Below, piece after piece: positions 9,799-18,939 of a stretch of 64,000 bases of DNA; the first letter of the stretch is position 1; each line of letters begins with the position of its first letter. The DNA lies in NCBI GenBank assembly GCA_963742955.1, contig CAVUOA010000008.1:1116001-1180000 (forward strand), read 5' to 3'. The notes beneath the pieces are model-generated. The model saw only the letters and a program-made list of their open reading frames with translations, did not search any database and had not been told where the DNA came from. This DNA comes from CAVUOA01 sp963742955. Lineage in GTDB: Bacteria > Bacteroidota > Ignavibacteria > Tepidaquicellales > OLB5. The translations under genes were made by a program, and so were the position numbers.

Positions 9799-10380
9799 AT
9801 GAAGCTTGATAAAGATTACTGGAATGATAAATATCTCCACGGCTCAACCGGATGGGATATAGGTTATATTTCAACCCCCTTAAAAGAATATTTTGACCAG
9901 CTTGAAAACAAAGACCTGCGTATACTCATTCCCGGGTGCGGCAATGCTTATGAGGCGGAATACCTGGTTGAACAGGGATTCAAAAATGTTTTTTTAATTG
10001 ATTGGTCGGAGGTTGCGCTCGATAATTTTAAAAAGAAAACCCACCTTTTACCCGATAACCATATCTACAACGAAGATTTTTTTAAGCATAAAGGAAAGTA
10101 TGATATTATAAGCGAGCAGACATTTTTTTGCGCTATTAATCCCGGGGAAAGATTTGATTATGCGAAGAAAGTCCATGAGCTGTTAGTACCGGGTGGAAAA
10201 TTAATAGGTTTACTGTTCGATGACCCGCTTTATGATGACCATCCTCCCTTCGGCGGAAACAAAGCAGAGTACACAGAATATTTTGAGCCGTATTTTAAGT
10301 TTAAGGTTTTTGACAAGGCATACAATTCCATTAAGCCAAGAATGGGCAGGGAATTGTTTATATTGTTTGTGAAGAAGTAA
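9799..10380 (+). CDS. SAM-dependent methyltransferase, thiopurine methyltransferase-like
   Basis: A 193-residue class I methyltransferase. The N-terminal YWNDKYLHGSTGWDIG is typical of the TPMT family (W-x-x-R/K-w-x-x-g-x-t-g-W-d). Motif I is ILIPGCGNAYEAEYL (about residues 47-61), followed by the acidic VFLIDWSE and EQTFFCAI. Family members methylate thiols, halides, selenium or tellurium compounds; the substrate here is unknown. It is preceded by an AT-rich spacer and followed by a 110-bp gap that holds the mntR control region. Confidence 0.85.
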   Translation: MKLDKDYWNDKYLHGSTGWDIGYISTPLKEYFDQLENKDLRILIPGCGNAYEAEYLVEQGFKNVFLIDWSEVALDNFKKKTHLLPDNHIYNEDFFKHKGKYDIISEQTFFCAINPGERFDYAKKVHELLVPGGKLIGLLFDDPLYDDHPPFGGNKAEYTEYFEPYFKFKVFDKAYNSIKPRMGRELFILFVKK

Positions 10381-10438
10381 ACCAATCCCCATCAAAATCA
10401 ATAGTTTATATCATTATTAATCCCATCCGAATTCCACC

Positions 10439-10469
10439 TTGATTTTTAATTTAGGTTTACCTAAATTTA
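10439..10469 (+). promoter_or_regulatory. Putative mntR-mntH promoter
   Basis: TTG at 10439-10441 and TAAATTTA at 10462-10469 resemble Bacteroidota -33 and -7 elements with 20 bp between them; the last base of the -7 box departs from TAnnTTTG. The start point would fall about 15-20 bp before the mntR ATG. The -7 element overlaps the palindrome at 10448-10467. Confidence 0.45.
10448..10467. promoter_or_regulatory. MntR operator palindrome
   Basis: AATTTAGGT-TT-ACCTAAATT is a perfect 9-2-9 palindrome of the DtxR/MntR-box kind, ending 25 bp before the mntR start. A second, half-matching copy (TAAACCTAAATA, 10478-10489) follows 12 bp later. Together they suggest that MntR represses its own mntR-mntH operon when manganese or iron is plentiful. 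Confidence 0.7.
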
Positions 10470-10492
10470 TGTTAAAGTAAACCTAAATATTT

Positions 10493-11152
10493 ATGTATTC
10501 AACATCTGTCGAAGATTACCTGAAACACATTTACCAGCTTCAATCATCAGGCAGCAAAGTTAATACAACCACTCTTGCAGGTGTGTTGAATGTCTCACCT
10601 GCTTCTGTCAGCGAGATGGTTTCAAAGCTTTCAAAGCCCGGGTGGATAGAAAACACTCCGTACAAAGGATTTTCTCTGACCAAAGAAGGAGAAAAAATTG
10701 CCGTAAACCTTGTCAGGAAACACCGCTTAATAGAAGTATTTCTTCACGTGCATTTAGGTTACAGCTGGGATGAAGTCCATAACGAAGCAGAGAAGTTTGA
10801 ACATGTTTGCACTGATAAATTTATAAACAAGCTCGATGAATACCTCAGCTACCCGAAGTTTGACCCGCACGGCGACCCCATACCTGATATCAACGGGAAC
10901 ATAACTGATAAAATAAATATCCTTCTTTGCGATGCTATGACAGATAAATCATACATTGTCAGAAAAGTAAATGATACCTCAGATGAAGTATTGAGATATA
11001 TATCCAGTATCGGCATCAAGCTTAACACTGAAATTTTTGTAAGCGAAAAAATAGCTTTTGACGAATCGGTGCTGATTAATATAAATAACATAAACCATTT
11101 GCTCAGCAGAAAAATCGCAGAAAATATTTTTGTTGAGGAAACCGCAGTATAA
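10493..11152 (+). CDS. mntR: DtxR/MntR-family metal-dependent repressor
   Basis: A 219-residue metalloregulator. It has an N-terminal winged helix (VEDYLKHIYQL, then VSPASVSEMVSKLSK as recognition helix), a dimerisation and metal-binding domain with HNEAEKFEHVCTDKF and PHGDPIP, and a C-terminal FeoA/SH3-like domain from about residue 150. The E/H/C ligand pattern fits Mn2+ or Fe2+ sensing. It ends 3 bp before the NRAMP transporter gene, so the two are co-transcribed. The palindromic operator just upstream predicts autoregulation. Confidence 0.9.
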   Translation: MYSTSVEDYLKHIYQLQSSGSKVNTTTLAGVLNVSPASVSEMVSKLSKPGWIENTPYKGFSLTKEGEKIAVNLVRKHRLIEVFLHVHLGYSWDEVHNEAEKFEHVCTDKFINKLDEYLSYPKFDPHGDPIPDINGNITDKINILLCDAMTDKSYIVRKVNDTSDEVLRYISSIGIKLNTEIFVSEKIAFDESVLININNINHLLSRKIAENIFVEETAV

Positions 11153-11155
11153 TAA

Positions 11156-12472
11156 ATGCAGGAAGTAATTAATCTAAAAAAAGACGCTGTTTTCCCTGAG
11201 ATTGAAGATTCCGGTAAAGTTCTTGGTTACAGGAATTCCAACACGGTTAAAAACTGGAGTTTTTTCAAGTTTCTGGGTCCTGCTTTTCTTGTCAGCGTAG
11301 GCTATATGGACCCCGGTAACTGGGCAACAGATATTGATGCGGGGGCAAGGTTCGGCTATAAGCTGTTATGGATAATTCTTGTCAGTAACGTTATAGCTAT
11401 AATAATGCAGACTCTTGCTGCAAAGCTCGGTATTGCAACAGGGCGCGACCTTGCGCAAAACTGCAAAGACCGTTATTCAAAACGGACTAATTACGGTTTA
11501 TGGTTTACAGCCGAAATGGCAATGATTGCAACGGATTTCGCCGAGTTCATGGGCTCGGCTATTGCAATAAAACTGCTTTTCAACATACCGCTTCTTGATG
11601 CAACAATAATAACAGGTGTTGATGTTGTTCTGATACTTGCACTCCAGCGTTACGGCTTCAGGTGGGTTGAAACTGCTATTATTGTTTTCGTAGCAACAAT
11701 AATGTTCTGCTATGTTATTGAATTGTTTTTTGCAAGACCGGAGTGGTCACAGATACCGGGAGGATTGCTGGTTCCAAGCATTAATTCATCAAGCATCCTT
11801 GTTGCAATCGGCATACTCGGCGCTACTGTAATGCCGCATAATTTATACCTGCATTCCAATATTATACAAACACGATTTTTATTCAAAACAGATAACCTTG
11901 CAGTTAAAAAGAAAGTGCTGGGATTCGCAAAGCTTGATAACGTGATAGCTTTAAATATGGCATTCTTCGTAAACGCTGCAATATTAGTTATGGCGGCAGC
12001 GGCATTCGGCTCCCGCGGACTTCAGGTTGCTGAAATTGAGCAGGCTCATATAACGCTTGAATACCTCTTCGGCGCCTCTGCAGCTCTGGTATTTGCCATT
12101 GCTTTGCTCGCTTCGGGAATTTCATCTTCAACAACCGGAACAATGGCAGGGCAAATTGTAATGGAGGGTTTCCTGAATATAAAAATACGCCCGTGGTTAA
12201 GGCGTATTATTTTAAGGGTAATTGTGATGGTACCGGCAGTAATTGCCATTGCAATTGGTATCGACCCGCTGAGAATGCTTGTGCTGTCACAGGTTGTGCT
12301 GAGCTTTCAGCTTCCTTTTGCTATAGTGCCGCTTCTTGTATTCACATCCGATAAAAAGCTCATGGGCTCGTTTGCCAATAAAAAATGGGTAATCGTTATC
12401 GGCTCCGTATGCGCGGTGATAATTATCTTCCTTAATGTTTATCTTCTCTATGCAATTATAGCCGGGATTTAG
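11156..12472 (+). CDS. mntH: NRAMP-family Mn2+/Fe2+ transporter
   Basis: A 438-residue inner-membrane proton-coupled divalent-metal importer with 11 or so hydrophobic segments. The two metal-site motifs are clear: VGYMDPGNWATD in helix 1 (DPGN, about residues 52-55) and GATVMPHNLYLHS in helix 6 (MPHN). Its position directly after mntR identifies manganese or iron as the likely substrate. The stop codon abuts the stop of the convergent lipoprotein gene with no spacer and no hairpin, so the two transcripts may overlap. Confidence 0.93.
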   Translation: MQEVINLKKDAVFPEIEDSGKVLGYRNSNTVKNWSFFKFLGPAFLVSVGYMDPGNWATDIDAGARFGYKLLWIILVSNVIAIIMQTLAAKLGIATGRDLAQNCKDRYSKRTNYGLWFTAEMAMIATDFAEFMGSAIAIKLLFNIPLLDATIITGVDVVLILALQRYGFRWVETAIIVFVATIMFCYVIELFFARPEWSQIPGGLLVPSINSSSILVAIGILGATVMPHNLYLHSNIIQTRFLFKTDNLAVKKKVLGFAKLDNVIALNMAFFVNAAILVMAAAAFGSRGLQVAEIEQAHITLEYLFGASAALVFAIALLASGISSSTTGTMAGQIVMEGFLNIKIRPWLRRIILRVIVMVPAVIAIAIGIDPLRMLVLSQVVLSFQLPFAIVPLLVFTSDKKLMGSFANKKWVIVIGSVCAVIIIFLNVYLLYAIIAGI

Positions 12473-13543
12473 TTAATAATTCTGAAACGTGTTCAGCGTA
12501 CCTATTGAACTGTTATACGAGTTTATCATATAGTTATAGTAATTTATCACGTTATCGTACCCACTGTTGAAGCTCTTGGCATCAAGCTTTTTCTTTCTCA
12601 TACTTTCAAAAAACTTCCGTGATTCGGCAATGAAATCATTCACCGTCTTAGTAAAATAATCTTCAAAATTATATTTCATATATTTTGTTTTATCCGTGAA
12701 CTCAGTTGACTCAACTTTTTTTGTATCTTCTTTAAACTTAACCTCGAAGGAATCTATCATACCTGATAGCTCCGTTGTGCTGCTGTCTTTATCAAGCGCC
12801 TGGAATTTATCATAAAATTGTTCAGCGCCGTCGAGCGTATTCTCATAAACATTCATAAGCACTGCAACAGATTTTTCGCTGGGGTCATGAATTTTTTCAG
12901 GGTCGCGCCTTGTCATTTTCGGCTTATACTTTTTTACGGCTGAATTGAATTTATCGAAAGCTTCCTTATACTTATCGTACTGGTTTTTCATTTTCTCATC
13001 GTACCCGTCGGCAAGTGAAAGGTCTTTCTGGTAGCCCTTGTTCTTATAATAATTTATAACTTCCGTGGATAGTTTTTGATAATCATCCATCGCTTTTAGT
13101 ACATCTTTAAAGCTTGTTTCAACCTCCTGTTTCATCTGTTCGTTATCGGGCTTAAGCTTTGAAAGTTCACCTCCATCGAATAGCGAACGGTTATATTCTT
13201 TAACCATGCTTTCCATTTGCCCTGCGTACACGTCTGATGCAATAACAAAAATCATAGATTCTTTTTTAATTGTTTTAGGGTCAGGTACGTCATCTAAATA
13301 TGATTTATGAAAACGCTCAACCGTTTCGGAGAGCTTATTAAGAACTTCGATATATTTATTGTAATACTGTATGTCGTTCTGTGTATCTCCCGAAGAAGTT
13401 TCTTCTTTTACAGTTTCTTCTTTTTTATCTTCATCCTTTTTATCTTTGCTGCCGAGTTTCTCCTTCAGGTTATCTAAAAACGAACAGCTGAACATAAAGA
13501 ACACCAGAATCAACAGTACTGCCGGGTATTTAATTCTATTCAT
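12473..13543 (-). CDS. DUF3829-like lipoprotein
   Basis: A 356-residue secreted lipoprotein with signal MNRIKYPAVLLILVFFMFSC and the lipid-accepting Cys at residue 20. A charged, low-complexity linker rich in K, D and E follows (about residues 25-55). The rest is helical, with paired features such as YNKYIEVLNKLSETVERFHK and YNYMINSYNSSIGTLNTFQN. The composition and layout match DUF3829 proteins of unknown function. It is convergent with mntH and divergent from the thiolase gene, so it is probably transcribed alone. Confidence 0.75.
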   Translation of the reverse strand: MNRIKYPAVLLILVFFMFSCSFLDNLKEKLGSKDKKDEDKKEETVKEETSSGDTQNDIQYYNKYIEVLNKLSETVERFHKSYLDDVPDPKTIKKESMIFVIASDVYAGQMESMVKEYNRSLFDGGELSKLKPDNEQMKQEVETSFKDVLKAMDDYQKLSTEVINYYKNKGYQKDLSLADGYDEKMKNQYDKYKEAFDKFNSAVKKYKPKMTRRDPEKIHDPSEKSVAVLMNVYENTLDGAEQFYDKFQALDKDSSTTELSGMIDSFEVKFKEDTKKVESTEFTDKTKYMKYNFEDYFTKTVNDFIAESRKFFESMRKKKLDAKSFNSGYDNVINYYNYMINSYNSSIGTLNTFQNY

Positions 13544-13708
13544 GAATTACTCCGTTTTTATTTAGTTAAAGATAAAAAATTCACATCTTTATAATGGAAC
13601 TCATTACCTTGTAAAATCTTTATAAAATAGGTATTTTCCTGCCAGATTGTGCGCTGCAGGCGCTTCGGTAAGAGCAAATTATGCAAAATTTAAGAAAATT
13701 TCAATTTA

Positions 13709-14923
13709 ATGGGCAAAAATGACGTCTATATAGTTGATGCCGTAAGAACACCAATTGGTAAATATGCAGGTTCTTTAAAAGACGTGCGCCCGGATGATAT
13801 GGCTGCGCTTGTTATAAACGAAATTGTAAAGAGAAATTTTGACAATAAATCTGTAAATAAAGAACTTATAGAAGACGTAATAATCGGATGCGCTAACCAG
13901 GCAGGTGAAGATAACAGGAATGTTGCCCGAATGAGCCTGCTGCTTGCGGGACTCCCCGTTTCCGTGGCAGGTGTTACAATTAACCGTCTTTGCGGCTCGG
14001 GAATGCAGGCAGTGATAGACGGTTCAAGAGCAATTGCAATGGGTGAGGCTGATATTATTATTGCCGGCGGTGTCGAATCGATGACTCGTTCGCCGTTTGT
14101 TATGCCGAAAGCGCACGATGCTTTTTCCAGGTCAAATGCTGTTTACGATACTACAATCGGCTGGCGATTTACTAACCCGAAGCTTGCTGCAATGTACCAT
14201 CCTTATTCAATGGGAGAAACTGCCGAAAATGTTGCAAAGAAGTATAATATCTCCCGCGAAAGGCAGGATGAATTTGCATACGGCTCGCAGATGAAAGCGA
14301 AAGAAGCAATAAAAGCGGGCAAATTTAAAGATGAAATTATTGCAGTTGAAATTAAATCAAAAAAAGAAACTTTGATTTTCGATACGGATGAATTTCCGCG
14401 CTTCGATACAACAATAGAAAAACTTGCAAAGCTTAAACCGGCGTTTACAAAAGATAACGGAACCGTAACCGCAGGCAATTCATCCGGCATTAATGACGGT
14501 GCATGCGCCATACTGCTTGCCTCGGAAGAAAAATGTAAAGAGCTTGGTTTTAAGCCGCGCGCGAAATATACAGCTTCGGCTGTTGCTGGGGTTGAACCTG
14601 ACTGCATGGGGCTTGGACCAATCCCTTCAACCCGCAAAGCTCTAAAAAGAGCGGGACTGACTTTAAATGATATTGATTTAATTGAATTGAACGAAGCATT
14701 CGCGGCGCAGTCATTGGCATGCATCGATGAGCTGGGGCTGGATACAACTAAAGTTAACGTGAATGGCGGAGCAATTGCGCTCGGTCATCCGCTTGGAATG
14801 AGCGGCGCCAGGATTATTACCACACTGCTGCATGAAATGGAAAAGAGAAACTTGCGTTACGGGCTTGCCGCTATGTGCATTGGCGTGGGGCAGGGAATTG
14901 CCTCGGTGTGGGAGAGGGTTTAA
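13709..14923 (+). CDS. Thiolase (acetyl-CoA acyltransferase, PcaF/FadA-like)
   Basis: A 404-residue thiolase that cleaves or forms 3-ketoacyl-CoA. The acylated nucleophile is Cys95 in NRLCGSGMQ. The other active-site blocks are LNEAFAAQ, GGAIALGHPLGMSGAR and AAMCIGVGQGIA. The opening VDAVRTPIGKYAGSLKDVRP is typical of the 3-oxoadipyl-CoA/acetyl-CoA acyltransferase branch. There is no adjacent hydratase or dehydrogenase gene, so the pathway is open: fatty-acid beta-oxidation, acetoacetyl-CoA metabolism or aromatic catabolism. Confidence 0.9.
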   Translation: MGKNDVYIVDAVRTPIGKYAGSLKDVRPDDMAALVINEIVKRNFDNKSVNKELIEDVIIGCANQAGEDNRNVARMSLLLAGLPVSVAGVTINRLCGSGMQAVIDGSRAIAMGEADIIIAGGVESMTRSPFVMPKAHDAFSRSNAVYDTTIGWRFTNPKLAAMYHPYSMGETAENVAKKYNISRERQDEFAYGSQMKAKEAIKAGKFKDEIIAVEIKSKKETLIFDTDEFPRFDTTIEKLAKLKPAFTKDNGTVTAGNSSGINDGACAILLASEEKCKELGFKPRAKYTASAVAGVEPDCMGLGPIPSTRKALKRAGLTLNDIDLIELNEAFAAQSLACIDELGLDTTKVNVNGGAIALGHPLGMSGARIITTLLHEMEKRNLRYGLAAMCIGVGQGIASVWERV

Positions 14924-15019
14924 ATTTTAGATTGAAGATTATTAAATTTCACAGAATATTATTGTAATTCCGGCATCGGCACGCTAAACTTGCACCGGGG
15001 GTAGACAGATTTAAATTTT

Positions 15020-15640
15020 ATGAATTTTCCTAATACATTAAGCGTCCTGAGGATTGTTCTATCACCCGTATTTCTGCTGCTTTTTTTATCCGGTTCATCC
15101 GTTCAGGTTCAGCTTTCATTTATTGTTTTCACTGTTGCCGCTTTAACCGATTGGTATGACGGATGGTATGCAAGAAAGTACGGGTTTAAAACCAGGTGGG
15201 GGCAGTTCCTTGACCCGCTCGCGGATAAGATTCTCAGCTCTTGCGCGTTGATTGGTTTTTGTATTTTAAATAACGCCGAGCCGAAATTTTTCGGTACAAA
15301 TGAATTTATCCCCGTCTGGGCGCTTGCCGCCGTTATTATTGCCCGGGATATTATATTAACGATTGTAAGGTCATATAAAGAGCTTAAGGGACAGGAATTC
15401 AGGACATCGATGATATCAAAAACAAAGACTTTCATTCAACTGACATATATATTTGTTGTAATAGGTTCTGTTGCTCTCGGGATGACCTTCAGCGGAACCG
15501 TATTTGAAACAAAGCTTTTTAGCTTTCTTTATTCAGATTATAATTACTATATACTGCTGCTGATAACTCTGCTGACTGTTGCAAGCGGTGCAGCATACAT
15601 ATTTGAATCAAAGGCGGCGGCAGGTGAAAAACTGGCTTAA
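15020..15640 (+). CDS. pgsA: CDP-diacylglycerol-glycerol-3-phosphate 3-phosphatidyltransferase
   Basis: Makes phosphatidylglycerol phosphate at the inner membrane. The 206-residue polytopic protein contains the CDP-alcohol phosphatidyltransferase motif exactly, D-G-x2-A-R-x8-G-x3-D-x3-D, with Asp47, Gly48, Ala51, Arg52, Gly61, Asp65 and Asp69. The N-terminus FPNTLSVLRIVLSPVF is typical of PgsA. The gene 14 bp downstream is pgpA, the next enzyme in the pathway. Confidence 0.93.
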   Translation: MNFPNTLSVLRIVLSPVFLLLFLSGSSVQVQLSFIVFTVAALTDWYDGWYARKYGFKTRWGQFLDPLADKILSSCALIGFCILNNAEPKFFGTNEFIPVWALAAVIIARDIILTIVRSYKELKGQEFRTSMISKTKTFIQLTYIFVVIGSVALGMTFSGTVFETKLFSFLYSDYNYYILLLITLLTVASGAAYIFESKAAAGEKLA

Positions 15641-15654
15641 ATTAATTTATTAAG

Positions 15655-16230
15655 TTGAGGCTAATAAAAGAAAAAAACCCGGTTAATGAAGATTATAAGG
15701 TGTCTTTTGTTGTAAAGGCAGTAGCGAGCGGGTTATTTACCGGTTTTATACCGTTTGCTTCAGGCACGTTCGGGAGCCTGCTGGGCTTATTGATTTTTCT
15801 TATACCTAATTTTGCCCAGCTTCATGTTCTTGCCATAGCGCTTGTTATTTGCCTCATAGCGGGAATATACGTATCCGAAGTTATGCAAAAACGCTACGGC
15901 GAAGACCCTGCTGAAGTTGTTATTGATGAAATTGCAGGGCTATGGACAACTTACCTTGTCGGTTACCTGATTTTTGAATTCTTCTTCAAAGCAAAAACTT
16001 TCGACCCCGCATTCTTTTTTTCTACTAAAGCGCTATTCGGGGTTGTTGGGTTTTTAATCTTCCGTGTCTTTGATATAGTTAAGCTTCAGCCCGCAAAATA
16101 CTTCGATGAGCTTAAGAACGGCTACGGAATAATGATGGATGATATTGCCGCCGGCTTATATGCAGGAATACTCTCTCCTGTAATTACACATTTTCTCTGG
16201 TTTAAGCTGTTCGTGCGTTTCTTAGGATGA
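15655..16230 (+). CDS. pgpA: Phosphatidylglycerophosphatase A
   Basis: Removes the phosphate from phosphatidylglycerol phosphate, the step after PgsA. The 191-residue membrane protein shows the PgpA signatures FASGTFGSLLGL and YGEDPAEVVIDEIAG (acidic metal site, about residues 81-95) and a late MMDDIAAGLYAG. The start is TTG at 15655; the next ATG would remove the conserved N-terminal part. It overlaps cinA by 4 bp (ATGA), so pgsA-pgpA-cinA is probably one transcription unit. Confidence 0.92.
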   Translation: MRLIKEKNPVNEDYKVSFVVKAVASGLFTGFIPFASGTFGSLLGLLIFLIPNFAQLHVLAIALVICLIAGIYVSEVMQKRYGEDPAEVVIDEIAGLWTTYLVGYLIFEFFFKAKTFDPAFFFSTKALFGVVGFLIFRVFDIVKLQPAKYFDELKNGYGIMMDDIAAGLYAGILSPVITHFLWFKLFVRFLG

Positions 16231-17492
16231 GGTCTGTGGTAATATCTATAGGTGATGAGCTGCTTAACGGGCAGGTTATCAATTCAAATGCGTCTTACCT
16301 CTGCAGAAAGCTTCTGGAAGCAGGCATCCCCGCCGAAAAAGTAATCACAATAGGTGACGATGAAAAGAAAATTATAAATGAATTCAAACATTCATTTTCG
16401 CAATATGATGTTGTTGTTGTTACAGGCGGACTTGGTCCAACTCATGATGATATTACCAAAACCTGCATTGTTAAGTTTTTCAAATCGAAGCTTGTAACAG
16501 ACGAAAAAGTCCTTCGTCATGTGAAAGCTGTCTTCGCAAGGCGGAAAAGACCGATGCCCGCGGGAAACATTGAGCAGGCTTTGATTCCCGATAATTCGAT
16601 TGCCCTTAAGAATACAGGAACTGCACCGGGTATACTGATAGATAAACACGGTAAAGTCTTTTGTTCACTTCCCGGCGTACCGCATGAGATGGAATACATT
16701 ACCGAAAACTCACTTGTCCCCTATCTTCTTAAAAAATACAAAAAGCGTAAAGACAGAAAAGTAATTGTTCAGAAGACATTGCACACAGTCGGAATTTCCG
16801 AATCGCTGCTATCCGAAAAAGTCGGCAATGTTAAAGAAATCACTCTGAGAAAAAAAGATTTCAATATTAAGCTGGCATTCCTCCCCCATAATTTTGAAAC
16901 AAGGTTACGGATTACTGTTGAAGCAAATAACACACGAACCGCAAACAGTGAGCTGAAAAAAGCAGTTGCAAAGATTAAAAAGCGGGTTGGAAAATATATA
17001 TATTCTTACGATGAAAGTCCCCTGCCTAAAGTAATCGGCGATTTGCTCCGTAAAATGAAGTTAACTCTCGCAGCAGCGGAATCGTGCACGGGTGGACTTA
17101 TTTCATCAAAGATAACTGATATAGCAGGAAGTTCCGATTATTTTTTAGACAGCGTGATTTCATACAGCAATGAAGCAAAGAAGAAATTTCTTGGAGTGAA
17201 AGATTCAACATTAATAAAACATGGCGCAGTAAGCGAAGAAACTGCAATCGAGATGGCGCACGGTGTACGGAAAAAATCAGGAGCTGATATCGGGATTTCT
17301 ACAACAGGTATTGCGGGGCCAACGGGAGCAGTGAAAGGTAAGCCTGTGGGACTTGTGTGGATAGGGTATTCGGATAAGAATATTACTTTTGCAAAAGATT
17401 TATATTTTAGTAAAGACAGGCTGAGAAATAAAGAAGTGATGTCAAAAATGGCGCTGGAGATTTTAAGAAGGAAGCTTCTTAAAATCAATTAA
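16227..17492 (+). CDS. cinA: CinA-family nicotinamide-nucleotide amidohydrolase
   Basis: A 421-residue two-domain protein. The N-terminal MoCF-like domain (about 1-165) has ISIGDELLNGQVINSNA and VVTGGLGPTHDDITK and in related proteins acts as an ADP-ribose pyrophosphatase. The C-terminal CinA domain (about 260-421) has LAAAESCTGGLISSKIT and STTGIAGPTGAVKGKPVG, the nicotinamide-mononucleotide deamidase region with its catalytic Ser. Full-length CinA of this kind recycles pyridine nucleotides. It overlaps pgpA and is followed 16 bp later by an ABC ATPase gene. Confidence 0.92.
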   Translation: MRSVVISIGDELLNGQVINSNASYLCRKLLEAGIPAEKVITIGDDEKKIINEFKHSFSQYDVVVVTGGLGPTHDDITKTCIVKFFKSKLVTDEKVLRHVKAVFARRKRPMPAGNIEQALIPDNSIALKNTGTAPGILIDKHGKVFCSLPGVPHEMEYITENSLVPYLLKKYKKRKDRKVIVQKTLHTVGISESLLSEKVGNVKEITLRKKDFNIKLAFLPHNFETRLRITVEANNTRTANSELKKAVAKIKKRVGKYIYSYDESPLPKVIGDLLRKMKLTLAAAESCTGGLISSKITDIAGSSDYFLDSVISYSNEAKKKFLGVKDSTLIKHGAVSEETAIEMAHGVRKKSGADIGISTTGIAGPTGAVKGKPVGLVWIGYSDKNITFAKDLYFSKDRLRNKEVMSKMALEILRRKLLKIN

Positions 17493-17508
17493 CAATTAAT
17501 CAATTACT

Positions 17509-18261
17509 ATGATTGAGATTAAAGATTTATATAAGAGCTTCGGCAAAAACCAGGTCTTAAAAGGTGTTAACCTCAACATCGAAAAGGGGCATACAACCGT
17601 TATAATCGGAGCCAGCGGCTGCGGTAAATCAGTTTTGCTTAAACACATTATCGGTTTGCTTAAACCCGATAGCGGTGAAATATGGATTGACGGCGAAGAA
17701 ATTACAAACATGAGCGATAAAGAAATATACCGCATCAGAAACAAATTCGGTTTCCTTTTCCAGGGGGCGGCGCTGTTTGATTCAATGACCGTTGCCGAAA
17801 ACGTCGGACTGGGGCTTTCGGAAAACACAGACCTCGCACAGGATGAAATAAATAAAATAGTTTCCGAAAAGCTTGAGCTGGTTGACCTTTCCGGCATTGA
17901 AGATATGAAACCATCGGAGCTTTCCGGTGGAATGAAAAAACGCGTGGGACTGGCGCGCGCGCTTGCATGCACTCCCGAATTTATTTTATACGATGAACCT
18001 ACCACAGGACTTGACCCCGTTACAAGCGATTCAATCGACAGCCTTATAGACTCACTTGCAAGAAACCCGAAGCTCGAGGTAACCTCTATTGTTGTTACTC
18101 ACGATATATTCAGCGTTTACGAAGTAGCAGACAGGGTTGCAATGATGTACGAAGGGGTAATCCATTTTGAAGGCACACCGCAGGAGCTAAAGAAGACAGA
18201 CGACCACATTGTCCGCGAATTCCTCCAGCGCACCGAAAAACAATTGAAAGAAAACAGGTAA
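17509..18261 (+). CDS. ABC transporter ATP-binding protein, MlaF-like
   Basis: A 250-residue ABC ATPase. Walker A is IIGASGCGKSVLLKHI (about residues 32-47), the Q-loop GFLFQGAALFDSMTV, the signature SELSGGMKKRVGLARAL, Walker B FILYDEPTTGLDP, and the switch His VVTHD. GAALFDSMTVAENVG is characteristic of the Mla/Ttg2 phospholipid-transport ATPases rather than nutrient importers. No MlaE permease or MlaD gene follows, so its partners must be encoded elsewhere. It probably ends the pgsA-pgpA-cinA unit, which fits a lipid-trafficking role (inference). Confidence 0.85.
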   Translation: MIEIKDLYKSFGKNQVLKGVNLNIEKGHTTVIIGASGCGKSVLLKHIIGLLKPDSGEIWIDGEEITNMSDKEIYRIRNKFGFLFQGAALFDSMTVAENVGLGLSENTDLAQDEINKIVSEKLELVDLSGIEDMKPSELSGGMKKRVGLARALACTPEFILYDEPTTGLDPVTSDSIDSLIDSLARNPKLEVTSIVVTHDIFSVYEVADRVAMMYEGVIHFEGTPQELKKTDDHIVREFLQRTEKQLKENR

Positions 18262-18373
18262 ATGACTGTAAAGTTGTTGGTGAGAACACCAACGAATGGC
18301 GTATTTAAACTATGGGTTTTTAAAATCCTTTGCATCTTTGCGAATTTGCGCCTCCGGGTGATTATTTAACCCC

Positions 18374-18397
18374 GTTGTTGGTGTTATCACCAACAAC
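18374..18397. terminator. Perfect 10-bp hairpin after the ABC ATPase gene
   Basis: GTTGTTGGTG and CACCAACAAC pair fully over a 4-nt loop. A shorter version of the same hairpin (18276-18293) lies 15 bp after the ATPase stop. Neither has a strong T-run, so termination is possible but uncertain; they may be repeat elements. Confidence 0.45.
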
Positions 18398-18603
18398 ATT
18401 AATTACTATATGCTTACTTTCTGATTAGATTCCCCCGATGTATCCTCATATACAAGAATAATGGTATTGACATCCCTGAAATAATCAGTTATGTTTGTAA
18501 TTGCCGGTTTTGCCTTGGTTTCGTCTTAATCAGCTAATCAGTGGCTGAAATCAGGCGGTCGTTCTTTGTCATAATACTGCCGATTAAGCTGATTTTTATA
18601 TGT

Positions 18604-18702
18604 TTCATAACTTGTTTTGCCGTTTTTAGAAAGATTCTCTAAATTCAGCCGATTTTTGAATAAAAATATTTGCGGATTTCATAACTTGTTTTGCAGTTTT
18701 TA
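18604..18702. repeat. 25-bp direct repeat pair
   Basis: TTCATAACTTGTTTTGC followed by M-GTTTTTA (M = C in the first copy, A in the second) occurs at 18604-18628 and 18678-18702, 74 bp apart, with one mismatch. The spacer carries no gene. The function is unknown. Confidence 0.6.
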
Positions 18703-18939
18703 CCGGTAAGTACTGTAACTTCAAATATTTAAATTTATAACTTAGGTTATGGGGTACCCCCTCCATATAATGGCAAATCAGTTCTAATCAGCGTAAGTTT
18801 AACCCGATTTAACATCGGGGGCAGTGGTCGTAATCAGTGTAAATCGGTGAAATCAGTGGTCGTGGTCATGGTTATGGTCGCATTTCTTAGAAAAAATAAT
18901 TAAATTTGTGCTTTATAATAAATTTTACAGATATAGTTA

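Larger units (their letters stand above)
18262..18939. other. 678-bp gene-free region with hairpins and decayed repeats
   Basis: No credible ORF is present. It holds two related hairpins built on GTTGGTG/CACCAAC (18276-18293 and 18374-18397) and a 25-bp direct repeat (18604-18628 and 18678-18702). It also has fragments of common degenerate intergenic repeats, TTTGCATCTTTGCGAATTTG near 18330 and TAATCAGTGTAAATCGGTG near 18840. The right end is AT-rich and leads into menA; TAAATTTG at 18901-18908 resembles a -7 element without a visible -33 partner. Confidence 0.6.
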
